From an uncultured Alphaproteobacteria bacterium (GTDB lineage Bacteria; Pseudomonadota; Alphaproteobacteria; UBA11222): DNA of 57,802 bases. Shown here piece after piece: positions 35,162 through 43,523 of the stretch. The stretch spans positions 1 through 57,802 of the forward strand of contig CAMYID010000006.1 in assembly GCA_947258435.1 (NCBI GenBank), read 5' to 3'. Both the position numbers and the translations under genes were made by a program. Position 1 is the first letter of the stretch. Every line of letters starts with the position of its first letter. The notes under the pieces were generated by a model. It was not told the DNA's origin. It saw nothing but the letters and a program-made list of their open reading frames with translations, and did no database searches.

Positions 35162-35914
35162 TCAGCCGGAAAGAAAATGCCGGTAGTCGGCGATCAGCGC
35201 CTTGACAGCGGCCGATATAATCCGTTCCCCGTCTTCGGGACTGGCAAGCGCGGGGTTTGACCCGATCCGCCCGTCGGGAAACTTCTCCCGGTATTGCGCC
35301 GCATGGGTGAAGCGGCCGGACGGAGCGATTTCAGGCTCGAGTACCGCCTGTTTGATATGATCGGGATAGGCGAATTGCGTGACCGCCACCTCGGAAGGGG
35401 TGGCATGGCCGCCATGGCCTTCTGGATACAGCTGTTTGCAAAGATCATAAATTCCAGGCAGCAGCCACCAGCTTTGCTGCGCGCAGTCAGGGATCACAGT
35501 TTGCTGATTGCCGCCATGCTGCCCCAGGCTGACATCCGCATTCAGCGCTGCAAAGGCACTGTTGAGCGTAGCGATATTGCCGCCATGCCCGTTCAGAAAG
35601 TAGATCTTTTCAAAACCGTGCTGGGCGAGCGAGCTGACCCAGTCGCGGATAACCGCAATGAATGTGGCCGGCCGTAACGTCATCGAGCCGGGAAACGCCA
35701 TATGATGCTGCGCCACCCCGACATTAAAGGTCGGACCGATCAGGATACCGGCCTCCGCACCCGCGCGCGCGGCGATTTCCTCGGCGCAGATGGCATCGGT
35801 GCCGATGAGCCCGGTGGGCCCATGCTGTTCGAACGAGCCGATCGGTACGATGATCCCCTTGCTGCGCGCAAGATAAGCGCCGACTTCAGGCCAGGTGGCG
35901 AGTTGCAGCTGCAT
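35162..35914 (-). CDS. Creatininase-family amidohydrolase
   Basis: A 250-residue metalloprotein of the creatininase family. Metal ligands are in IGSFEQHGPTGLIGTDAI, FNVGVAQHHM and FLNGHGGNIATL, with Glu in GGHATPSEVAV. The family includes creatinine amidohydrolase, the MftE peptidase of mycofactocin maturation and riboflavin/F420-linked amidohydrolases. No mycofactocin genes are in view, so the substrate is open. AAGGAG precedes the ATG. Confidence 0.9.
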   Translation of the reverse strand: MQLQLATWPEVGAYLARSKGIIVPIGSFEQHGPTGLIGTDAICAEEIAARAGAEAGILIGPTFNVGVAQHHMAFPGSMTLRPATFIAVIRDWVSSLAQHGFEKIYFLNGHGGNIATLNSAFAALNADVSLGQHGGNQQTVIPDCAQQSWWLLPGIYDLCKQLYPEGHGGHATPSEVAVTQFAYPDHIKQAVLEPEIAPSGRFTHAAQYREKFPDGRIGSNPALASPEDGERIISAAVKALIADYRHFLSG

Positions 35915-36144
35915 CGATACTCCTTCAAGCGCGGGTGGATAACTTCCATAGCAGGTTAGCGCGCAGGCCCCTTATTGCAAGGTTTGATGCCGCCGACCGT
36001 GCCTGCGCCCCCGCCGGTGGGGCAAAAAATTCACAACCACAGCCCCTGCCGGCGCAGAAAAGCCCGGCAGGGACTTGCGGAAGCGCGCATTGCCGGTCAT
36101 ATTCCATCGCAACAAATTTGTAAGAACAGGACAGGGAGGCCCGC

Positions 36145-37380
36145 GTGGTAGACACATCAAACGGCCCGCTTTCGGGCGTCAAAATCTTGGATATGACCAG
36201 CGTCGTGCTGGGTCCGTATGCCACACAACTGCTTGCGGATATGGGCGCGGAAACGATCAAGGTGGAAACACCAATCGGTGATCTGATGCGCACCGCAGGA
36301 CCGAGCCCGCATGGCGATATGGGGCCGATCTTCCTTACCCTTAACCGGAACAAGAAATCGGTTGTTCTGGATCTGCGTAAAGACGAGGCCAAGGCGGTTT
36401 TCCGCAAGATGCTCGCCGAATGCGATATCTTCATGACCAATGTGCGCCCCGACGGGCTGAAACGGCTTGGCTTTGGCTATGACGAGGTGGCCAAGATCAA
36501 GGAAGACATCATCTATGTGCATGCGGTCGGCTTTGGCGAGGACGGCCCCTATGCCGGACGTCAGGCCTATGACGATCTGGTGCAGGGCGCGGCCGGTCTG
36601 GCCGATCTCATTCCGCGCGCCAGCAACGAAATCGACGATCCGCGCTTCCTGCCCTCTATCGTGGCCGATAAGGCGACGGGGCTGCACATGGCTTATGCGA
36701 CGCTTGCCGCGCTGTTCCATCATCAGCGGACAGGCGAAGGGCAGTTCGTGGAAGTGCCGATGATGGAGGCGCTGGTCGGCTTCAATCTGGCGGAACATTT
36801 CTATGGCCATGCCTATGACCCGCCTGTTGGCCAGTGGGGCTATACCCGCGTGCTGACCCCGAATCGCAAACCGTTCAAGAGCAAGGACGGCTATATCGGC
36901 ATCGTGCCTTACACCGACAAGCACTGGCCGCTGTTCTTCGATCTCGCCGGGCATCCGGAGATGTGGGACAAATGGCGCAATGCAAGCTTTGAGGACCGCA
37001 CCAAATATATCGATGAGCTTTACGGCATGATCGGTGAGGTGACGCAGGAGAAGACCACCCAGGAATGGATGGAACTGCTGGATGCGAACGACATCCCCTG
37101 CATGCGGATCAACCAGCTTCCGGACCTGCAGAACGACCCGCATCTGAAGGCGGTGAAGTTTTTCGAACCGCGCGAGCATCCGACCGAGGGTAATTACTTC
37201 ACCACAAAACATCCGGTGAAGTTTTACAAGACACCGGCGAAATTCCGCAGCCATCCGGCACGGCTGGGCGGCGATGTGCGGGAGGTGCTGCAGGATCATG
37301 GCTATACGGCCGAGCAGATCGACGCGATGATCGAAGCTGGCGCCGTCGGGCGCCCGCGTCAGGAAACCGACAAGGACTGA
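36145..37380 (+). CDS. CaiB/BaiF family CoA-transferase
   Basis: A 411-residue family III CoA-transferase. Blocks are GVKILDMTSVVLGPYATQLLADMGAETIKVETP, LNRNKKSVVLDLRKDEA, and the catalytic Asp in YAGRQAYDDLVQGAAGLADL. QFVEVPMMEALVGFNLAEHFYG and DIPCMRINQLPDL follow. It moves CoA between carboxylates or acts as a racemase; the Asp-containing motif fits transferase. The GTG start is backed by AGGGAGG. It ends at a strong bidirectional terminator. Confidence 0.92.
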   Translation: MVDTSNGPLSGVKILDMTSVVLGPYATQLLADMGAETIKVETPIGDLMRTAGPSPHGDMGPIFLTLNRNKKSVVLDLRKDEAKAVFRKMLAECDIFMTNVRPDGLKRLGFGYDEVAKIKEDIIYVHAVGFGEDGPYAGRQAYDDLVQGAAGLADLIPRASNEIDDPRFLPSIVADKATGLHMAYATLAALFHHQRTGEGQFVEVPMMEALVGFNLAEHFYGHAYDPPVGQWGYTRVLTPNRKPFKSKDGYIGIVPYTDKHWPLFFDLAGHPEMWDKWRNASFEDRTKYIDELYGMIGEVTQEKTTQEWMELLDANDIPCMRINQLPDLQNDPHLKAVKFFEPREHPTEGNYFTTKHPVKFYKTPAKFRSHPARLGGDVREVLQDHGYTAEQIDAMIEAGAVGRPRQETDKD

Positions 37381-37431
37381 TACGGCAATTCAACACAGCC
37401 GGCGGCGGGTAGCCGCCGGCCGTCGCAAAAT

Positions 37432-37466
37432 AAAACCCCCGCAGCCATCTCAGGCGCGGGGGTTTT
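37432..37466. terminator. Bidirectional Rho-independent terminator
   Basis: Perfect 11-bp arms (37432-37442 and 37456-37466) flank a 13-nt loop, with A-run and T-run ends suitable for both directions. It lies between the convergent CoA-transferase and SDR genes. A further GC-rich 9-bp hairpin (37398-37406 with 37412-37420) precedes it. Confidence 0.9.
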
Positions 37467-37484
37467 TCTTCATCTTTAGGGCGT

Positions 37485-38333
37485 CTAAGCGCTTGCCGCT
37501 GCATCGCGCAGCGCCTGGCAGTGATCCGCCCAGTCATAGCCCGCGCTGAGCCGCCGGTGCCGCTCGTCGATATAGCGGCGCATACTGGGATCGGTGAAGA
37601 TATAGGGCTGCTCGTCGATAATTGCCTCCAGCACCTGCCTGCCCACCACATCAGGATCAAGCCCCGCGCCGAGCGCTGCTGCCATCCGCTCCCTGTCGCG
37701 GCCAAGGCTCGCCCCGCCATAACGTTCCTGCCGGTGCATGGTGGAATCGAAGATATTGGTCGCCACCGCCCCCGGGCACAGGACAGAGGCGTTGATATCG
37801 GGATATTTCTTCAGTTCCTCATTCAGCGTTTCGATCAGGGTGACGACACCGAATTTGGCAACGTTATAGGGGCCCATACCGCGAAAGCTCGCCATCCCCG
37901 CCATGGAAGATGTCGCCACGAAATGCCCGCCCTCATCCTGCTGCTTGATGACCGGCACGAAAGCCTGCAGACAATAGATCGGCCCCCACAGGCATACATC
38001 GATGCACCATTCCCAGTTTTTCTGATCGCATTTATCGAGCGACCCGGTCACCCCGACCCCGGCATTGGCACAGGCGACATGCACCTTGCCGAACGCCTTG
38101 AGCGTTGCGTCCTTTGCCGCAAATACCGCGTCACGACTGGTCACATCGAGCACATGACCGGCGACTTCGGCACCCGCCGCCTGCATAGCGGCAACTTCCT
38201 TGTCGAGCTTTTCGGCATCGATATCGGTCAACATGACTTTCATACCCGCATCCGCAAAGGCGCGTGCCATGCCAAGTCCCATACCGCTGGCGGCACCGGT
38301 AATGAACGCAACTTTTCCTTTGACATCTTTCAT
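37485..38333 (-). CDS. SDR-family oxidoreductase
   Basis: A 282-residue short-chain dehydrogenase. It shows AFITGAASGMGLGMARAFADAG, ACANAGVGVTG, VATSSMAGMASFRGMGPYNVAKFGVV (catalytic Ser, Tyr-Lys) and VLCPGAVATNIF. The C-terminal extension of about 50 residues with IIDEQPYIFTDPSMRRYIDERH is typical of a lineage of SDRs frequent in organisms with large lipid or steroid catabolic capacity. GAGGAA lies before the ATG. It shares strand with the enoyl-CoA hydratase gene 73 nt upstream. Confidence 0.9.
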   Translation of the reverse strand: MKDVKGKVAFITGAASGMGLGMARAFADAGMKVMLTDIDAEKLDKEVAAMQAAGAEVAGHVLDVTSRDAVFAAKDATLKAFGKVHVACANAGVGVTGSLDKCDQKNWEWCIDVCLWGPIYCLQAFVPVIKQQDEGGHFVATSSMAGMASFRGMGPYNVAKFGVVTLIETLNEELKKYPDINASVLCPGAVATNIFDSTMHRQERYGGASLGRDRERMAAALGAGLDPDVVGRQVLEAIIDEQPYIFTDPSMRRYIDERHRRLSAGYDWADHCQALRDAAASA

Positions 38334-38406
38334 AATTCCTCAGACCGGACGGATCGCGCCTGGCCCCTCCCTTGTTTTCCGGATTTTCGGTTATTCAGTA
38401 CCGTGA

Positions 38407-39201
38407 TTATTTTTTGCCGAATTGCGGCTCGCGTTTCTCGACGAAGGCGCGTTGCGCCTCTTTCGCGTCGGCCGAGCGCATGCTCTGCCCCTCAAGCGCC
38501 AGCGACAATGGCAGGATCTGTGCCGAGATTGCGCGGATATAATTATTAATCGGCACCTTTGAGGCGCTGATAGCAACCGCCGGCCCGGCGGCAAGCTGAT
38601 CGGCGCAGGCCAGCGCCTTTTCCATGATCTTGTCATCCTCGACCAGGAAATTGACAAGCCCCATCTCCATCAGCGCTTCGCCGGTGAGCCTTTCGCCGGT
38701 CATCAGAAACCATTTGGCGCGGTTTACCCCCATCAGCAGCGGCCAGATGACCTGCCCGCCATCGCCCGCCCCGATCCCCATCTTCACATGGGTATCGGCA
38801 AATACGGTGCCGTGTCCCGCCACCACCACATCGCACAGCAGTGAAATCGTCGCACCAAGCCCCATGGCATAGCCCTGCACAGCGGAAATGATCGGTTTAC
38901 GCAGTTCCAGAATATGGTCGACGATCTGCCGCGCTTCCTCGAGGCTTAAGCCCCCGGCACCGCTATCGCCGCTGTCGCCGCCGAAATCCCCACCGGCGCA
39001 AAAGGCGCGGCCGGCCGCCGCCAGCAGCACGACCCGGACATCCCGGTCGGTTTCCGCATCACGGGTAAAACGCGCCAACTCATGATGCATCGCGCCATTG
39101 ACCGCATTGAGCCGGTCAGGCCGGTTAAGCGTGACGATGGCGACCCCGTTATCACGCTTTTCAATCAGTAACGTGCTGTAGTTTTCCTGTTGCAAGCTCA
39201 T
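38407..39201 (-). CDS. Enoyl-CoA hydratase/isomerase family protein
   Basis: A 264-residue crotonase-fold protein. It shows VAIVTLNRPDRLNAVNGAMHHEL, GRAFCAGGDFGGD (oxyanion hole), ISAVQGYAMGLGATISLLCDVVVAG and HVKMGIGAGDGGQVIWPLLMGVNRAKWFLMTGE. The Asp in GAGDGG sits where hydratases carry a catalytic acid. It hydrates or isomerises a 2-enoyl-CoA. GGGGAGGG before the ATG at 39201 fixes the start; the frame is open 34 codons further upstream. Confidence 0.9.
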   Translation of the reverse strand: MSLQQENYSTLLIEKRDNGVAIVTLNRPDRLNAVNGAMHHELARFTRDAETDRDVRVVLLAAAGRAFCAGGDFGGDSGDSGAGGLSLEEARQIVDHILELRKPIISAVQGYAMGLGATISLLCDVVVAGHGTVFADTHVKMGIGAGDGGQVIWPLLMGVNRAKWFLMTGERLTGEALMEMGLVNFLVEDDKIMEKALACADQLAAGPAVAISASKVPINNYIRAISAQILPLSLALEGQSMRSADAKEAQRAFVEKREPQFGKK

Positions 39202-39344
39202 TGCGCCCTCCCCGGCTCGTCGGCCGGCATCGCGGCCTTTTGCGATAAGCCTAGGAGAGTTTGGCCCGAAACGACAAGGGCAAACTGCGCACCGCGCGGA
39301 CAAGCAGCCGGCATGCCTGCTGCCTGTTCCCGAAGAGCCGGGGG

Positions 39345-39896
39345 TCAGTTCAGGACATGAACAGTGCTGGCCTGCGGCCCCTTGTCGCCCGCCACCGCGA
39401 CATAGCGAACTTTCTGTCCCGGTTCGAGTTTATCGAAATCCGCATCCACAACGGCATGCTTGTCAAAGAAGATATCGGAACCGTCTTCCCCTTCGATAAA
39501 TCCGTAACCCTCGAAATAAAACAGTTTCGCAACCGTGCCGTAAGGCTGCCCCTCATGATGCTTTACGAAACCTTCAAGTTTGCGGTCCCTGTCCTGCAAT
39601 TGCCGACGCGCGGCATTGAAGGCATCGCGGATTGCGACATAGGCATCTTCATGGGCGTGATTATTTTCGGGATTGCGGCGGACATTCACCTCCTGATTAC
39701 CAGGCAGGGTGATATGGATGCGAACGGAAAACAGCCCCCCCTTGCTCTTATGCTTGTCGGGAGCCGTGATGGCCACGCGGCAGGAGGTTATTCGCTGATG
39801 AAATCGTTCGAGCTTGGCCGCTTCCTTCTCTATCCGTGCCCGGACGGCATCGGATGAATCCATACCTTCAAAGACGATTTCCAGCGGATGTTCCAT
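39345..39896 (-). CDS. HPF/RaiA ribosome-associated domain fused to cold-shock domain
   Basis: A 183-residue two-domain protein. Residues about 1-100 match the HPF/RaiA sigma-54 modulation fold (PLEIVFEGMDSSDAVRARIEKEAAKLERF, SVRIHITLPGNQEVNVRR, DAYVAIRDAFNAARRQL). Residues about 118-183 are a cold-shock domain (GTVAKLFYFEGYGFIEGED, SDIFFDKHAVVD, KVRYVAVAGDKGPQASTVHVL) with the RNP-like aromatic pair around GYGFI and DIFF. Such proteins bind ribosomes and RNA. The usual long HPF has a different C-terminal dimerisation domain, so this is a distinct architecture, although I believe related alphaproteobacterial proteins exist. GGGAGAAA precedes the ATG at 39896. Confidence 0.9.
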   Translation of the reverse strand: MEHPLEIVFEGMDSSDAVRARIEKEAAKLERFHQRITSCRVAITAPDKHKSKGGLFSVRIHITLPGNQEVNVRRNPENNHAHEDAYVAIRDAFNAARRQLQDRDRKLEGFVKHHEGQPYGTVAKLFYFEGYGFIEGEDGSDIFFDKHAVVDADFDKLEPGQKVRYVAVAGDKGPQASTVHVLN

Positions 39897-40079
39897 TGGT
39901 TTTCTCCCGCAATGCGACGCGCAAAAGCGCATTTACTACAAGCCGGGCCAGACTAAAGCGATTGCAATGATGGGGAATTGACCCAAATCATGGCCCGGAA
40001 CAAAAGCCTGCATCAAACGCTGTTAAAGCTTACTTACCTGGCTGCACCCTCCTTTGGCTTGTCACGGCCATGAGACGAC

Positions 40080-40712
40080 CTAATCATGCACAAACGGGTT
40101 CGTGCGGCGTTCCTCGCCGAATGTCGACAAGGGTCCATGGCCGGGCACAAACACGACCTCTTCGCCAAGCGGCCATAATTTGGTCTTGATCGACCGGATC
40201 AGCGTATCATGGTCGCCGCCCGGCAGATCCGAGCGGCCGATCGAACCGCGAAACAGCACATCGCCAACTTGCGCGATATGGGATTTTGCATCGAAAAACA
40301 CGATATGGCCCGGCGTGTGGCCCGGACAGTGCAGAACGTCCAGTGTGATATTGCCAAACATCACCTGATCCCCGTCATCAAGCCAGCGGTCGGGCGTGAA
40401 GGAACGGGTGACACCAAGGCCGAACCGCTCTGCCTGTTTCGGCATCGCCTCGATCAGTGGCTTGTCGTCCGGATGCGGCCCCTCGATCGGCAGGCCGAGC
40501 CGTTCCGCCAGTTCCGCGGTACCGCCGGCGTGATCCATATGACCATGGGTAATGAATATCTTTTCAAGTGTCAGCCCGACCTCCTCGGCGCCAGCGAGAA
40601 TACGGTCCACCTCGCCCCCCGGATCGACCACAGCCCCTTTCATCGTCTCTTCACAGACAAGAAGGGTGCAGTTTTGCTGAAACGGCGTCACAGGAACGAC
40701 GGCAATCTTCAT
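40080..40712 (-). CDS. MBL-fold hydrolase, YcbL/glyoxalase II-like
   Basis: A 210-residue metallo-beta-lactamase-fold protein with FQQNCTLLVCEE, VVDPGGEVDRIL, KIFITHGHMDHAGGTAELAERLG (HxHxDH), HCPGHTPGHIVFF, GDVLFRGSIGRSDLPGGD and FVPGHGPLSTFGEER. These match the YcbL group of single-domain glyoxalase II-like enzymes of the cytoplasm, thought to hydrolyse glutathione thioesters. GAAGTGAG is upstream of the ATG. Confidence 0.92.
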   Translation of the reverse strand: MKIAVVPVTPFQQNCTLLVCEETMKGAVVDPGGEVDRILAGAEEVGLTLEKIFITHGHMDHAGGTAELAERLGLPIEGPHPDDKPLIEAMPKQAERFGLGVTRSFTPDRWLDDGDQVMFGNITLDVLHCPGHTPGHIVFFDAKSHIAQVGDVLFRGSIGRSDLPGGDHDTLIRSIKTKLWPLGEEVVFVPGHGPLSTFGEERRTNPFVHD

Positions 40713-40843
40713 TCGTTTTCACTCACTTCCGGGCCTGAACATACGACGTCCGATGGGCGGCCAGGCCGTGCAGCACCGCCATCACAGAAACTATAGACGA
40801 AAACCCGCCTTTGATAACAGATAGGTGCCGCAAAGGCAGCAAA

Positions 40844-41725
40844 CTAGTCCGCCAGAAAGTCGCGCGTAAGGCGCAGGAATTCATCAAGCTGGTCATGGTG
40901 GACCCAATGCCCCGCCCCTTCGATGTTTTCCACTCTTGCATCCTTGAAATGGCTGACGCGGCCATCGGCATGCGGGTCGCTCGCCCAGCTTTCGGTGCCC
41001 CGGAACAAGAGTGTCGGACAATCGATCTGCGCCCACAGCTCAGCCGCCTCCTCCATATCGAAGCCGCGCGGGGCAAATACGCGCACATAATTGTCGAATT
41101 TCCAGCTATAGGTGCCGTCTTCATTCTGGTTCATGCCATGCACGGTCAGATGATGCGCCCGTTCCGCACTGAGATGCGGGTTTTCGGTTTTCATCCGCTG
41201 ATAGGCTTCTTCGAGCGTCTGATAGCGCCGCGGCAATCGCCCTGAAAGGTCACGCAGATTATCGACCCATTTGCGCACACGCTGCGACTGGTTGTCAGCC
41301 TCCATCTCCTTCAGCATCTCAGGCGAGGGGCCAAGCCCCTCGATCGCCACTACCTTGCGCACATTTTCGGGATAAAGCCCGGTATAACGCAGCGCGATAT
41401 TGCCACCCAGCGAATGTCCGATGATCGTCAGCGGTTTCGGCAGGGCCTGATGAATAAGCTGGGCAATGTCATAGATGAAATCGTTGATCGTATAGGTCCC
41501 GCCAACCATCCATTGCGAATCCCCATGTCCGCGCAGATCGGGCGCGATGATGTGATAATCATTGCGCAACGCCTCGGCCACCCAGTCCCAATTGCGGCAA
41601 TGATCGCGCCCACCGTGAATAAGCAGAAGCGGCGGCGCATCGGGATTGCCCCAATCGACATAATGCAGACGTAATCGCTGAGAAAAATAGCTATGGGATG
41701 TGGGGCCATGAATTTGCGTTGTCAT
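40844..41725 (-). CDS. Alpha/beta hydrolase
   Basis: A 293-residue alpha/beta hydrolase. Its oxyanion block is LLLIHGGRDHCRNWDWV, followed by IIAPDLRGHGDSQW, the nucleophile elbow TIIGHSLGGNIALRY and the His in IEGAGHWVHHDQLDEF, with a candidate acid residue in LLFRGTESWASDPHAD. The substrate is unknown; esterase or C-C hydrolase activity is possible. No signal peptide. It is divergent from the zinc operon over 280 nt. Confidence 0.9.
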   Translation of the reverse strand: MTTQIHGPTSHSYFSQRLRLHYVDWGNPDAPPLLLIHGGRDHCRNWDWVAEALRNDYHIIAPDLRGHGDSQWMVGGTYTINDFIYDIAQLIHQALPKPLTIIGHSLGGNIALRYTGLYPENVRKVVAIEGLGPSPEMLKEMEADNQSQRVRKWVDNLRDLSGRLPRRYQTLEEAYQRMKTENPHLSAERAHHLTVHGMNQNEDGTYSWKFDNYVRVFAPRGFDMEEAAELWAQIDCPTLLFRGTESWASDPHADGRVSHFKDARVENIEGAGHWVHHDQLDEFLRLTRDFLAD

Positions 41726-41956
41726 CAGGAAAACCTACCAACTATGCGATTTATACCGGAATCAGTTGCCCAGCATATCACGCACCGGTTCACACAAAAG
41801 CAGCACATTCATCCACCCGGCGCGATGGTAGACCGGCAGCGGCCGCCACCTGCCCGTCCAATACGCGCAGGCCACCACGGCACGGCCTTCCTCATCCCCC
41901 TAACCAGGCTTTTGTTGCGACAATCTTTCGCTTGTGACGCATATCGATAAGGCCCT

Positions 41957-41980
41957 ATATTGTAACAATATAACATTTCT
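41957..41980 (+). promoter_or_regulatory. Candidate Zur operator of the zinc operon
   Basis: The core TGTAACAATATAACA (41961-41975) matches 12 of 15 positions of the Zur-type dyad TGTTATATTATAACA, and the right flank TTTC also fits. It lies about 30 nt upstream of the zrgA start in an AT-rich stretch. Binding of zinc-loaded Zur would shut off the operon; the zur gene itself is not in the window. Confidence 0.65.
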
Positions 41981-42005
41981 ATTCTATCGGACGGAGCCTG
42001 ACATA

Positions 42006-42791
42006 ATGCGTATTCTGGGGTGTCTTAGCGTAATTTTGGGTCTGACAGGCGGCGCGGGCGCGGCACTGGCCGAACCGCATCGGCAACATGCACCGCATGA
42101 GCATGGTCATGGTACGCTCAACCTGGCGATTGACGGCAAGAAAATGGTGCTGCATCTCACTGCCCCGTCGCAGGATATTGTGGGCTTCGAACACGCCGCC
42201 ACCACGCAATCGCAACGCGAAGCCGTGCACCATGCGCGGGCGGTTCTGTCATCGCCGGCAGAGCTGTTCACACTGCCTGCCGCCGCGGAATGCGTCTTTC
42301 AGCAGCAATCGATCAGTATCGGCAACGATCCGGACGCCATGTCCGATGAGGCAGCTCATCACGACGATCACGATGCGGACCATCACGGCGATCACAAAGC
42401 GGATCATGAAGAAGACCATGATGCAGACCATCACGAGGCTCATCACAAGACGCATGATGAGGAACATCATGACGCGCATCATGAAGATGACGATCACGCA
42501 GGCCATCCCGGGAGCGAAGCCGGAGATCACATGCATGCCGAAGAGGAGCATCATGACAGCCAGGAACACCATGAAGCGCACGACCATCATGAAGGCGAAG
42601 GTGCCGTTCACTCAGAAGTTGAAGCTGAATATCAGCTGACATGTGAAACGCCTGACGGGTTGCGCGAAATCGGGTTCCCCTATTTCAAGCGCTTTCCGAA
42701 TGCGGAAGAACTCACCATTACCGCGATCGGCCCGATGGGACAGATCGGTGGCGAAGTCAGCAAAGACAATCCCCTGTTCAAACTGCGCTAA
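42006..42791 (+). CDS. zrgA: Zinc-uptake protein ZrgA (DUF2796), histidine-rich
   Basis: A 261-residue exported protein. The signal peptide is residues 1-21 (cleavage near ALAEPHRQ). The mature start HRQHAPHEHGHGTLNLAIDGKK and later TAPSQDIVGFEHAATT mark DUF2796. Residues about 117-205 are a run of His/Asp/Glu with more than thirty His, a zinc buffer. The C-terminal part (YQLTCETPDGLREIGFPYFKRF) finishes the domain. The ATG at 42006 has GGAG 10 nt upstream. Homologues in Pseudomonas and Vibrio are Zur-regulated and precede the same ABC genes; a periplasmic zinc-capture role follows from that. Confidence 0.85.
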   Translation: MRILGCLSVILGLTGGAGAALAEPHRQHAPHEHGHGTLNLAIDGKKMVLHLTAPSQDIVGFEHAATTQSQREAVHHARAVLSSPAELFTLPAAAECVFQQQSISIGNDPDAMSDEAAHHDDHDADHHGDHKADHEEDHDADHHEAHHKTHDEEHHDAHHEDDDHAGHPGSEAGDHMHAEEEHHDSQEHHEAHDHHEGEGAVHSEVEAEYQLTCETPDGLREIGFPYFKRFPNAEELTITAIGPMGQIGGEVSKDNPLFKLR

Positions 42792-42812
42792 CGCAGCTAA
42801 ACATATGGTCTT

Positions 42813-43523
42813 ATGGAAGATGAACCGGCAGTCCTGATCCGCGATGCGGCGTTTTGCTGGCCTGATGGTGAGTTTGCGATAGAGGTTGACGAATTCGCGC
42901 TGGCGCGGGGAGAAAGGCTGCTGCTGCTTGGAGCCTCGGGCGCGGGCAAATCCACACTGCTTAATCTGATTGGCGGTTTTTTACGGCCCCGATCAGGGCA
43001 GATCACGGTATTGGGCCAGGCATTGAGCGATCTTGGCCAAACCGCCCTGGACAGATTTCGCGCCGATAATTTCGGCGTCATATTTCAGATGTTCAACCTG
43101 CTTCCCTATCTGTCGGTTCTTGACAATGTGCTGATACCGCTGCGTTTTTCGCGGCAACGCAGACAACAGGCAGGCGATGCCCATGCCTGTGCGGAACGGC
43201 TCCTGTCGCGGCTTGGCGTTGCCCAAAACCTGCATAGCAGGCCCGCGGCGCATCTGAGTGTCGGTCAGCAACAAAGGGTGGCTGCGGCGCGCGCCATGAT
43301 CGGCGCACCGCATATCATTCTGGCGGATGAACCGACATCCGCACTTGACCATGACAATGCCGGCAAATTCCTCGATCTGCTGCAGGCGGAGACGGAAAGC
43401 ACCGGGGCGGCGCTGCTGATGGTTTCCCACGATATGCGGGTTGCCGATCATTTCGACCGGGTGATCGATCTGACAAGCATCGCCCGAACAGATGGAAGGA
43501 ATTCCGAGGCGTGCTGCGGCTGA
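42813..43523 (+). CDS. ABC transporter ATP-binding protein (zinc operon)
   Basis: A 236-residue LolD/MacB-type ATPase. Walker A is LLGASGAGKSTLLNLIGGF, the Q-loop is VIFQMFNLLPYLSVLDNV, the signature is HLSVGQQQRVAAARAM (VGQQQ instead of SGGQ), Walker B is HIILADEPTSALD and the H-loop is LLMVSHDMRVAD. It powers the FtsX-type permease encoded by the overlapping next gene. It is 21 nt after zrgA. Confidence 0.92.
   Translation: MEDEPAVLIRDAAFCWPDGEFAIEVDEFALARGERLLLLGASGAGKSTLLNLIGGFLRPRSGQITVLGQALSDLGQTALDRFRADNFGVIFQMFNLLPYLSVLDNVLIPLRFSRQRRQQAGDAHACAERLLSRLGVAQNLHSRPAAHLSVGQQQRVAAARAMIGAPHIILADEPTSALDHDNAGKFLDLLQAETESTGAALLMVSHDMRVADHFDRVIDLTSIARTDGRNSEACCG

Noticed and set aside
35162-35914. 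MftE of a mycofactocin cluster
   Set aside because: The creatininase fold fits, but no mycofactocin precursor, radical SAM or glycosyltransferase gene is present.
42350-42605. Repeat-rich tract resembling a repeat array
   Set aside because: There is no constant-length repeat or spacer; it is simply His/Asp/Glu codons inside zrgA, not a CRISPR array.
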